A stretch of DNA of 6,669 nt from a bacterium (lineage in GTDB: Bacteria > Atribacterota > Phoenicimicrobiia > Phoenicimicrobiales > Phoenicimicrobiaceae): the NCBI GenBank assembly GCA_018819665.1, contig JAHJOY010000209.1:1-6669 (forward strand), read 5' to 3'. Within the stretch, counting starts at the first letter, position 1. Each line of letters begins with the position of its first letter. This document shows, piece after piece, positions 1 through 5,569 of this stretch. A model generated the notes under the pieces. That model did not search any database and was not told the origin of the DNA. It saw only the letters and a program-made list of their open reading frames with translations. Position numbers and translations under genes: made by a program.

Positions 1-149
1 AATTCTCGAGGGGTCATTGCTTTTACTGTAGCCTGGGTTCCTACCGGCATAAATACCGGGGTGTCAATTATTCCATGGGAAGTATATAACTTTCCCAGTC
101 TTGCTTTGGTTTTTTTACATTCCTTAATAATTTCGAATCTAATAGACAA
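1..149 (-). CDS. tgt: Queuine/preQ1 tRNA-ribosyltransferase (tRNA-guanine transglycosylase), N-terminal fragment
   Basis: This is the first 49 codons of a gene that runs off the left edge. The translation starts MSIRFEIIKECKKTKARLG and continues through HGIIDTPVFMPVGTQATVKAMTPRE, the hallmark N-terminus of bacterial Tgt (the 'TPVFMPVGT.a.vK..tp.el' block). Tgt exchanges guanine-34 in the anticodon of GUN tRNAs for preQ1, the step just before QueA acts. I chose TTG at 147-149 as the start: a GGTGG lies about 6 bases upstream, no ATG or GTG occurs in this frame before the upstream stop, and the resulting length fits the family N-terminus. It lies 262 bases downstream of queA on the same strand, the usual queA-tgt order. 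The catalytic aspartates lie outside the window. The family call is very secure; the start is moderately secure. Confidence 0.93.
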   Translation of the reverse strand, partial: MSIRFEIIKECKKTKARLGKLYTSHGIIDTPVFMPVGTQATVKAMTPRE

Positions 150-191
150 ATTTTTCCACCATCTTAATCTTATAATTTGTTTTTTAGCTAA

Positions 192-216
192 TAGGGCGTA
201 TTCAATACGCCTCTAC
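192..216 (-). repeat. REP-like palindrome preceded by GTAG (queA-tgt gap, copy 1)
   Basis: Positions 195-202 and 204-211 are perfect 8-base inverted arms (GGCGTATT / AATACGCC) around a single base. On the minus strand the tetranucleotide GTAG (213-216) precedes the hairpin. A 5' GTAG next to a short palindrome is the signature of REP elements linked to TnpA-REP (RAYT) transposases; the link here is inference because no transposase is in the window. There is no T-run after either side, so it is not an intrinsic terminator. Confidence 0.6.
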
Positions 217-280
217 ATTTCTAATTTTTCTAATAACTAATTTATCTTGCATCTTTTACGTTTTATTTTTTTCTTCTATT

Positions 281-307
281 ACGGGCAGACACAAGGTCTG
301 CCCCTAC
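281..307 (-). repeat. REP-like palindrome preceded by GTAG (queA-tgt gap, copy 2)
   Basis: GGGCAGAC (283-290) and GTCTGCCC (296-303) form a perfect 8-bp stem with a 5-base loop. On the minus strand it is preceded by GTAG (304-307), as in the copy at 192-216. The outer bases match that copy (TGTAG, then a purine, then GGC), whereas the inner stem differs on both arms so that pairing is kept. No T-tract follows, so a terminator role is unlikely. The remainder of the 150-411 gap shows no gene and no convincing promoter. Confidence 0.6.
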
Positions 308-351
308 AAATGACTACTTCTCCTTGCAATTCAAGCCTGCATCTTATCTTT

Positions 352-416
352 GACTATATACTCGATACTTGATACTCGATACTAATTTCACTATTCACTA
401 ACGACTAACTACTATA
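352..416 (-). repeat. Imperfect 7-base tandem array at the 3' end of queA
   Basis: On the + strand the dinucleotide CT recurs at 354, 361, 368, 375 and 382, then after one 9-base step at 391, 398, 405 and 412. The remaining five positions of each unit drift (for example actcgat, acttgat). The last CT is part of the queA stop codon (TAG on the minus strand, 412-414). It is an array of about nine units, not a protein-coding or RNA gene that I recognise. Confidence 0.75.
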
Positions 417-1440
417 CAATAATCATCGCGTCTCCAAAACTGTAAAATCTATATCTTTCTCTTATTGCTTCTTGATAGGCCTTAAAAAGAAAATCCTTTC
501 CCGCAAAAGCTGCTGCAAGCATTAAAGGGGTCGATCGGGGAAGATGAAAATTAGTAATTAACACATCTACTACCTTGAATTTATACCCGGGATAGATAAA
601 TATATCACTCCAATCGCTGCCACTTACAATTCTACCTTGATCAAAATCAAAAGCAGATTCCAGGGTACGAGTTGTGGTAGTTCCTACCGAAATAACCCGC
701 CTTTTTTCACTCCGAGCTTGATTTATTTTTTGGGCAACATCAGAAGAAATAGAATAAAACTCTGAATCCATTTTATGTTCTTCCACTTTTGAAGCTCTTA
801 TGGGTTCAAAAGTTCCTCGACCTACGTGTAAAGTCAAATAAACTATTTCGATTCCTTTGTGGGTGAGCTCTTTTAATAAAGATTTGGTAAAATGAAGCCC
901 TGCAGTGGGAGCAGCAATTGAGCCATCTTGAGCAGCATAAACTGTTTGATAGTCGTTTCCTGTCTTTAATTCCTCTTTAATGTAAGGAGGAGTAGGCATT
1001 TGTCCTATTTTATTTAATATTTCTTTAAAATTACCCTTAAAATTAAATTGTATAAAATAACTACCCTTTTCTTCATTTTTACCTTCTACTATCCCCTCTA
1101 ATTCGGGTCCAAAAATTATTTTAGTACCTGAATGAACAATCTTTCCCGGCTTTACTAATACTTCCCAATATCTATCCTTTTTAGATTTAAGAAGTAAGAT
1201 TTCTACTTTTCCTTTGGTTTTCTCTTTAAAGCCATATAGCCTTGCTGGTAAAACCTTAGTATTATTTAAAACTAAAAGGTCACCCTTTTTAAGATAACCT
1301 TTAATATCCTTAAAAATTTTGTGTTGAATTTTTTTCCTGGGGCGATTCAACACCATCAAACGACTATGATGTCTTGGTTTAATCGGCTTTTGGGCAATAA
1401 AGCCCGAAGGAAGATAATAATCAAATTCTTCTAATTCCAT
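412..1440 (-). CDS. queA: S-adenosylmethionine:tRNA ribosyltransferase-isomerase
   Basis: A full-length 342-residue QueA. The enzyme transfers and isomerises the ribosyl part of S-adenosylmethionine onto preQ1-34 in tRNA to form epoxyqueuosine, after Tgt has inserted preQ1. Family blocks appear in order: FDYYLPSGFIAQ near the N-terminus, LNNTKVLPARL (58-68), MPTPPYI (148-154), YAAQDGSIAAPTAGLHFT (168-185), LHVGRGTFEPI (204-214), SVGTTTTRTLE (251-261), ITNFHLPRSTPLML (295-308) and RFYSFGDAM (331-339). Length is typical and nothing essential looks missing. The ATG at 1438-1440 gives the standard N-terminus; the ribosome-binding site is weak (a GAGTGG close to the start), and with only 21 bases after spoIID translation may be coupled. 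tgt follows downstream. The stop codon lies inside a 7-base repeat array. Confidence 0.97.
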   Translation of the reverse strand: MELEEFDYYLPSGFIAQKPIKPRHHSRLMVLNRPRKKIQHKIFKDIKGYLKKGDLLVLNNTKVLPARLYGFKEKTKGKVEILLLKSKKDRYWEVLVKPGKIVHSGTKIIFGPELEGIVEGKNEEKGSYFIQFNFKGNFKEILNKIGQMPTPPYIKEELKTGNDYQTVYAAQDGSIAAPTAGLHFTKSLLKELTHKGIEIVYLTLHVGRGTFEPIRASKVEEHKMDSEFYSISSDVAQKINQARSEKRRVISVGTTTTRTLESAFDFDQGRIVSGSDWSDIFIYPGYKFKVVDVLITNFHLPRSTPLMLAAAFAGKDFLFKAYQEAIRERYRFYSFGDAMIIV

Positions 1441-1461
1441 TTTCCACTCATCTGTTTATTT

Positions 1462-2862
1462 TTAATATTTTTTTATAATATCTACTCCCTGATAATAATA
1501 TTTTAGAATATCTTGATATCTGGATCCTTGAAGTGTCATACCGTATGCACCCCATTGGGACATTCCAACCCCATGCCCATTTCCTGAACCAGAAAATATA
1601 AAGGTTAAAGGAGTATTTGATTTCACAATTTCTACTTTAAGCACTTTCTCTTCTTTTTTCTCTTCCCCTTCTTCTTTATTTTTCTTCATTAATTCGAGCA
1701 ATTCCTTAATGGTCCAGTCTTTCTTTTGTTCTAAAATTTCTTTTATTGACTCTTTTTGCTCTTCTTTGTCCTCAATTTCCTTTTTATCTTCTGTATCTTT
1801 TACAATATTTATTTCTTTCCAGATTACCTTGATATTAAAAAGTGTACTCCTGATCAAATCTGCCCCTATCAAGCTTCTAAAATTATTAGCTTTCATATTA
1901 ATAACTTCATTATTGTCAGTAGTAAAATCTAACTCATTTATCCTGCCGGTTTCACTTTTTTTAACTGGTTCAATAGAAACAATTGAATTTATTTTATGAC
2001 CTTGTTTTTGTAGTTTTTCTGTTAAATCCTTTTCGTTTATGGAGTAAGACCAGGTGTGATGTGGAGGAAAAACTTTTTCTTCAAATTTTGATTTTACACT
2101 TCTTAAATAAGGCAAGAAACTTCCCCAAACATTCTCACTATCCTCAGTATATCCTCCACTATCAGAATGATAGACTGCATTAATCGGTTCTCCCTTATAG
2201 ACCATAATCACCCCTCGAGTTTCGTCAACAGCCTTATTAGTTAAGGGGTCTTCGTGATTCACTCCTCCGTAAGCTTGACTGTTGGTAGAAGCACAAATAT
2301 TATAACCTTTATCAATATATTTATTCATATTAAAGATCGCGTAAGTTCTGGCTGCAACTGCTTGAGCCTTCAAGGCTTCTGCTGGCCAACGAGGAGATAT
2401 TTCTTTCTTCAAAACTCCATAAAGATATTCCTCAATACCGATGATATTGATAACATTCAATTTTCCATACTCTTTATCAATATTTATTTCCATATTTCCT
2501 CGATAGTGATACTTTTGTCCATTAAACACAACTATGATTTTAGTGTTTCCTACCGGAATAATTTTAATAGGGCCGGAATAAACACCTTTTCCCAAAATCT
2601 CTATGCCTTTATCATGAGGTGATAATTTGACTATCTTATTATGTTCTTCGCTTATAAGATTATTTGATTTTAAATTATAAATTTTAAAAGGGCCGTCTCC
2701 GCCTATATTGGTTTCAGTTTGATTTAAGAATATACCCACTCGGAGTATTGGCTGTTTTTCTGCTCCTAAGATATTATTAGTAAATATAATAAACAGTAAA
2801 AAAATACCTATACCCAAAAATAAAAAAAATATTTTTGTCTTTCCTCTATCTATTTTTCTCAA
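1462..2862 (-). CDS. SpoIID/LytB-domain protein, membrane-anchored peptidoglycan lytic enzyme
   Basis: 466 residues. Residues 1-9 are basic, followed by a hydrophobic segment at about 11-34: a signal anchor placing the rest outside the membrane. The SpoIID domain follows: EISPRWPAEALKAQAVAARTY (from E154, by position the likely catalytic glutamate), C190 in CASTNSQAYGG, YHSDSGGYTEDSENVWG (231-247), PYLRSV (251-256) and, late, GNGHGVGMSQWGAYGM (427-442). Family members are lytic transglycosylases that cut denuded glycan strands, in sporulation or in ordinary wall turnover; which applies here cannot be told. A Lys/Glu-rich stretch of about 60 residues (roughly 350-412) separates the core from the GHGVGMSQWG motif, where most relatives have a short linker. 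The TTG start (2860-2862) has a strong GAGGAG site (2872-2877) nine bases upstream. It sits between ruvB and queA, as in many Clostridia. Confidence 0.9.
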   Translation of the reverse strand: MRKIDRGKTKIFFLFLGIGIFLLFIIFTNNILGAEKQPILRVGIFLNQTETNIGGDGPFKIYNLKSNNLISEEHNKIVKLSPHDKGIEILGKGVYSGPIKIIPVGNTKIIVVFNGQKYHYRGNMEINIDKEYGKLNVINIIGIEEYLYGVLKKEISPRWPAEALKAQAVAARTYAIFNMNKYIDKGYNICASTNSQAYGGVNHEDPLTNKAVDETRGVIMVYKGEPINAVYHSDSGGYTEDSENVWGSFLPYLRSVKSKFEEKVFPPHHTWSYSINEKDLTEKLQKQGHKINSIVSIEPVKKSETGRINELDFTTDNNEVINMKANNFRSLIGADLIRSTLFNIKVIWKEINIVKDTEDKKEIEDKEEQKESIKEILEQKKDWTIKELLELMKKNKEEGEEKKEEKVLKVEIVKSNTPLTFIFSGSGNGHGVGMSQWGAYGMTLQGSRYQDILKYYYQGVDIIKKY

Positions 2863-2877
2863 TTAATTTATCTCCTC

Positions 2878-2892
2878 TTTCAATTCATCGTT
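2878..2892. repeat. 15-base direct repeat (copy 1 of 2)
   Basis: TTTCAATTCATCGTT occurs identically here and at 6567-6581. In both places it leads into loosely 7-periodic sequence (here ttcatcg, ttcgtat, ttctttc from 2884). It overlaps the leader of the spoIID-like gene just upstream of its ribosome-binding site. Its function is unknown. Confidence 0.6.
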
Positions 2893-2905
2893 CGTATTTC
2901 TTTCG

Positions 2906-2922
2906 TGCTACAGCATGTAGCA
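2906..2922. repeat. Short hairpin upstream of the spoIID-like gene
   Basis: TGCTAC (2906-2911) and GTAGCA (2917-2922) form a perfect 6-bp stem with loop AGCAT. No T-run follows in either direction, so it does not look like an intrinsic terminator. It lies about 45 bases before the TTG start in the ruvB-spoIID gap. It could be a small mobile palindrome or a leader structure; nothing decides between these. Confidence 0.45.
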
Positions 2923-2984
2923 GTATGACAACCGAGATACTTTTTATATTATGTCCTTTGTATTTTCTTTTCTTTTTCTTTCCT

Positions 2985-3005
2985 CATCACGGCAACGCTG
3001 TGATG
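2985..3005. repeat. Imperfect 9-bp hairpin between ruvB and spoIID
   Basis: CATCACGGC (2985-2993) and GCTGTGATG (2997-3005) pair over nine positions with one G-T mismatch around the loop AAC. On the minus strand it is followed by a purine-rich run (about 2961-2984), not by T's, so I do not call it a terminator. It directly abuts the 7-base array that begins at 3004. Confidence 0.5.
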
Positions 3006-3052
3006 CTATACGCTATCCGCTGTACGCTCTACGCTAATTATGCTATCCGCTA
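3004..3052 (-). repeat. Imperfect 7-base tandem array at the 3' end of ruvB
   Basis: CT recurs on the + strand at 3006, 3013, 3020, 3027 and 3034, then after one 9-base step at 3043 and 3050. The units are variants of cgCTata/cgCTcta. The ruvB stop codon (3043-3045) is part of a unit, and the last residues of RuvB (N-S-G) are read from array sequence. The same unit type recurs at the 3' end of ruvC (5073-5100). Confidence 0.78.
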
Positions 3053-4077
3053 TTTTTCTGTAACAATTTACCCTGAACATCCTTTTTTTTGCCAAAATAT
3101 TTATAAGTTATCTCTGTTGCTACTCTTCCTTTAGGAGTTCGATGAAGAAATCCCTTTTGTAAAAGATAGGGTTCATAAACATCACAGATCGTATCCGCAT
3201 CTTCGCTTATGGAAGCAGCTAAAGTCTGTAGGCCTACTGGACCACCTGAAAATTTTTCTATTATAACAAGTAATAATTTTTTATCTATATCACATAAACC
3301 AAGATTATCAATTTCCATCATTTTTAAACCAAAATCAGCAATCTCTTCGGTAATGACTCCCTCCCCTTTTATTTGAGCATAATCACGAAGTCTCCGTAAA
3401 AGTCTATTAGCAATACGAGGTGTTCCTCTTGACCTTTCTGCAATCTTCTCAACTGCTTCTTTGGAAATTTGAACTTTTAAAATCTTAGAAGATCTTATTA
3501 CTACCTGTTCAAGTTCACTTTCCTGATAATAACCAACCCGGGTAATAACCCCAAAGCGACTTCTTAAGGGTGAAGTAATTAACCCGGTACGAGTTGTCGC
3601 CCCAATAAGAGTAAACTTAGGTAAACTTATGCGTATAGAACGTGCACTGGGACCCTTACCAATTAAAATATCTAATTCGAAGTCTTCCATAGCGGGATAT
3701 AGTATTTCTTCTACTGCTCGATTTAATCGGTGAATCTCATCAATAAACAAAACATCATTCTCTTGTAAATTCGTAATTATTGCTGCCAGATCTCCTGCCC
3801 TTTCTATGACTGGTCCAGAAGTCATCTTAATGTTTACTCCCATTTCATTAGATATTATATAGGCTAAGGTAGTTTTTCCCAAACCGGGTGGACCATATAA
3901 AAGTATATGATCAATAGGCTCTTTTCTTCCCAGTGCAGCACTGATATAGATTTTAAAATTCTTTCTAATATTTTCCTGGCCAATAAATTCTTTAAAAAAT
4001 TTGGGCCTTAAGTTTATATCTAAATCCGGTTCTTCTTTCCTTAATCCTAAATCAATAGCTTTTTCTTTAAATTCCAT
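3043..4077 (-). CDS. ruvB: Holliday junction branch-migration helicase, ATPase subunit
   Basis: RuvB is the hexameric AAA+ motor that pulls DNA through the RuvA-bound Holliday junction. With my start the protein has 344 residues, typical for the family. It shows Walker A GPPGLGKT (62-69), TSGPVIERAGDLAAI (86-100), Walker B VLFIDEIH (109-116), YPAMEDFELDILIGKGPSAR, sensor-1 GATTR (159-163), the arginine-finger region SPLRSRFG (169-176), sensor-2 region RGTPRIANRLLRR, and the winged-helix end YEPYLLQKGFLHRTPKGR. I start it at ATG 4075-4077 because GGAG (4084-4087) sits six bases upstream; the in-frame ATG four codons earlier (4089) has only AT-rich DNA before it. It lies 87 bases after ruvA. 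The 3' end runs into a repeat array that provides the stop. Confidence 0.97.
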   Translation of the reverse strand: MEFKEKAIDLGLRKEEPDLDINLRPKFFKEFIGQENIRKNFKIYISAALGRKEPIDHILLYGPPGLGKTTLAYIISNEMGVNIKMTSGPVIERAGDLAAIITNLQENDVLFIDEIHRLNRAVEEILYPAMEDFELDILIGKGPSARSIRISLPKFTLIGATTRTGLITSPLRSRFGVITRVGYYQESELEQVVIRSSKILKVQISKEAVEKIAERSRGTPRIANRLLRRLRDYAQIKGEGVITEEIADFGLKMMEIDNLGLCDIDKKLLLVIIEKFSGGPVGLQTLAASISEDADTICDVYEPYLLQKGFLHRTPKGRVATEITYKYFGKKKDVQGKLLQKNSG

Positions 4078-4164
4078 CTTTTGCTCCATTAAATATTAAA
4101 ACAAAACATTTTTAAAACCAGCAACTACAATTATTAAAAACTGTTAGTAAGTTAAAATTAATAA

Positions 4165-4755
4165 TTATCGTATAATCTTCAGAGATTCTCGAACTAACTC
4201 TTCCACTGTTAATTCCCCTTTAAATTTCTCTTGGGTTTTTTCCACAGCAGACTTTGCTTTTTTGTAAGTATACCCTAACACTTTAAGAGCATCTATGGCA
4301 TCATTTATAATCTCAGATTTAAAAGTTTTTCCCAGACCTACCCCTAAGAAAGTGGTCTTGCTTATTTTTTCTTTTAATTCTAATACAATCTTTTTAGCTA
4401 ACTTATTCCCGATACCTGCTATCGCCGTAATTGAATCTAAGTCTTCTTGGAGAATTGCTTTGCTAAAATCACCAGGAGTCATCTTAGATAAGATATTTAA
4501 GCCTACTTTTGGGCCAACTCCCGGTGTACTAATCAGCAATTCAAAGAAATTTTCTTCTTCTTTAGTTAAAAACCCATAAAACATTATTCTGTCTTCTCTT
4601 AAATATAAATAAGTATAAATTTTAGTTTTATCACCGGTTTTCAAGGAAAGATTATTATAAATAGGGATATTAATTTGATACCCTATACCGTTTGTATTTA
4701 ATACAAGATAATTTACGCCAACTGTATCAACTCTTCCTTCTAAAAAAGATATCAA
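4165..4755 (-). CDS. ruvA: Holliday junction DNA-binding subunit RuvA
   Basis: RuvA binds the four-way junction as a tetramer and loads RuvB. From the TTG at 4753-4755 the protein is 196 residues beginning MISFLEGRV, the normal RuvA N-terminus. Residues 1-62 are the OB-fold domain with the acidic pin E54-D55 (in YLREDRIMFYGF). Two helix-hairpin-helix motifs follow, STPGVGPKVGLNIL (about 76-89) and AIAGIGNKLAKKIVLEL (about 111-127). Residues 150-196 are the RuvB-contacting third domain (DAIDALKVLGY through ELVRESLKII). A perfect AGGAGG (4763-4768) seven bases upstream fixes this start. The frame is open upstream to an ATG at 4818, but the extra 21 residues have no family counterpart and would put AGGAGG inside the gene. 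ruvB follows after 87 bases. Confidence 0.96.
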   Translation of the reverse strand: MISFLEGRVDTVGVNYLVLNTNGIGYQINIPIYNNLSLKTGDKTKIYTYLYLREDRIMFYGFLTKEEENFFELLISTPGVGPKVGLNILSKMTPGDFSKAILQEDLDSITAIAGIGNKLAKKIVLELKEKISKTTFLGVGLGKTFKSEIINDAIDALKVLGYTYKKAKSAVEKTQEKFKGELTVEELVRESLKIIR

Positions 4756-4762
4756 ATCCTTG

Positions 4763-4768
4763 CCTCCT
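4763..4768 (-). promoter_or_regulatory. Ribosome-binding site deciding the ruvA start
   Basis: A perfect AGGAGG on the minus strand, seven bases before TTG 4753-4755. It is the strongest Shine-Dalgarno site in the window and shows that ruvA starts at TTG rather than at the ATG at 4818. Confidence 0.85.
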
Positions 4769-4839
4769 AGAATAATTCTAAGATAAAAATCTATTCCATT
4801 CATAGACAGCTCAATCAATTTAGCAAGTGATTGGCATAT

Positions 4840-4895
4840 AGCTAAAAGCGCAAAGCGAAAAATTAAAAACTATAATTCAAAACTCAAAACTTTTC
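4840..4895. repeat. A/T-rich 7-base tandem array upstream of ruvA
   Basis: Eight consecutive 7-base units begin at 4840, 4847, 4854, 4861, 4868, 4875, 4882 and 4889. Each starts with A, and most end in AA or AAA (agctaaa, agcgcaa and so on). It differs in composition from the CT-phased arrays but has the same 7-base step. It lies about 85 bases before the ruvA start, within the long ruvC-ruvA gap. No gene is visible in 4769-5098. Confidence 0.5.
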
Positions 4896-4967
4896 GGATA
4901 ATATATTGTTTTCCGTGTAAGGAACGAATTCATCAGCCCTAAATTATTTTATTAATTTTTTTCTAAT

Positions 4968-4987
4968 GGGCTCGATTTATCGAACCC
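4968..4987. repeat. Imperfect palindrome in the ruvC-ruvA gap
   Basis: GGGCTCGA (4968-4975) and TCGAACCC (4980-4987) pair over eight positions with one mismatch around TTTA. Its GGG outer stem recalls the two REP-like palindromes near tgt, but GTAG is absent. On the minus strand the hairpin is followed by an A-rich, not T-rich, run; on the + strand by a broken pyrimidine tract with no gene upstream. A terminator is therefore unlikely. Confidence 0.45.
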
Positions 4988-5002
4988 TTCCCTCTTTTTC
5001 TA

Positions 5003-5100
5003 AACTCGTAACTTGCAACTTGCAACCTATAACTCATTACTCATTACATATTACTCATCACTGAATCCTCTACGCTAAACGCTATACGCTCTAAGCTATT
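5003..5100 (-). repeat. Long 7-base tandem array (14 units) at the 3' end of ruvC
   Basis: Fourteen units in unbroken register. CT sits at unit positions 3-4 in twelve of them (5005, 5012, 5019, 5033, 5040, 5054, 5061, 5068, 5075, 5082, 5089, 5096), with CC at 5026 and CA at 5047. Unit type changes along the array from aactcgt/aacttgc, through tactcat, to cgctata/cgctcta, yet the phase is not lost. The array touches the ruvC stop codon (TAA 5099-5101, followed at once by an array-derived in-frame TAG). Confidence 0.85.
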
Positions 5101-5569
5101 AATATTTTGTATGTATATGGCAAATTGCCACTGCTAAAGCATCTGCAGCATGGTCTGGCTGAGGAATTTCAGATAAATTGAGCAGGACTTTAACCATCGA
5201 TTGAACTTGATGTTTTTCCGCTCTCCCATTTCCCACAGTAGCTTGTTTAATCTGTAATGGGGTGTATTCGTAAAGTTCCAGTCCCATTAAAGCAACGGTT
5301 ATAGCTACCATACCATGAACCTTGCTGACTGTAAGTGCACTTCGAACATTCTTATTAAAAAATATTTCCTCAATAACAACTTCATGAGGATTATGTTTTT
5401 CTATAAGTTCTTTTATCTTATAATATATTGTTTTTATTCTAAGACCAAAGGTATCTTTCTTGTAAGTTAATATACATCCGTAATCAACTAATTCAATTTT
5501 CTTTTTCTCATACCTGATTAAACCATAACCGGTATTATTAAGTCCAGGATCGATACCTAAAATAATCAC
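5099..5569 (-). CDS. ruvC: Crossover junction endodeoxyribonuclease RuvC
   Basis: RuvC is the dimeric, metal-dependent nuclease that cuts Holliday junctions after RuvAB branch migration. The protein has 156 residues, slightly short but complete. The RNase H-like fold shows GIDPGLNNTGYGLI (D7), VVIEEIFFNKN (E67), QIKQATVGNGRAEKHQVQ (106-123) and PQPDHAADALAVAICH (136-151). The acidic set is D7, E67 and D143, with H140 in the place where the Thermus-type enzyme has histidine and E. coli has aspartate. The GTG start (5567-5569) overlaps the yebC stop in GTGA and is preceded by AAGGA (5576-5580) six bases away, so it is probably translationally coupled to yebC. ruvA follows only after about 340 bases. 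The 3' end abuts a repeat array. Confidence 0.97.
   Translation of the reverse strand: MIILGIDPGLNNTGYGLIRYEKKKIELVDYGCILTYKKDTFGLRIKTIYYKIKELIEKHNPHEVVIEEIFFNKNVRSALTVSKVHGMVAITVALMGLELYEYTPLQIKQATVGNGRAEKHQVQSMVKVLLNLSEIPQPDHAADALAVAICHIHTKY

Noticed and set aside
221..254. Further CT-phased array in the queA-tgt gap
   Set aside because: CT spacing alternates 9,7,9,7 and the sequence is simply T-rich; too weak to separate from chance.
281..307. Intrinsic terminator after queA
   Set aside because: The stem is good, but no T-run follows on the minus strand, so transcription probably continues into tgt.
1709..1999. Open frame on the + strand within spoIID
   Set aside because: It is antisense to a well-supported gene, is low-complexity (S/I/F/L-rich, the complement of the K/E-rich region) and has no recognisable motif.
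2254..2622. 122-codon open frame on the + strand within spoIID
   Set aside because: It lies opposite the most conserved part of the SpoIID domain and has no family features; a shadow frame.
2835..3134. 99-codon + strand frame over the ruvB-spoIID gap
   Set aside because: It runs through the hairpins, a pyrimidine tract and the 7-base array, so its hydrophobic, Y/A/I/R-repetitive translation is explained by repeats.
4295..4579. + strand frame opposite ruvA
   Set aside because: Antisense to the conserved helix-hairpin-helix region; no start signal or homology visible.
5003..5100. CRISPR array
   Set aside because: Units are 7 bases long with no spacer-repeat structure, and no cas genes are present.
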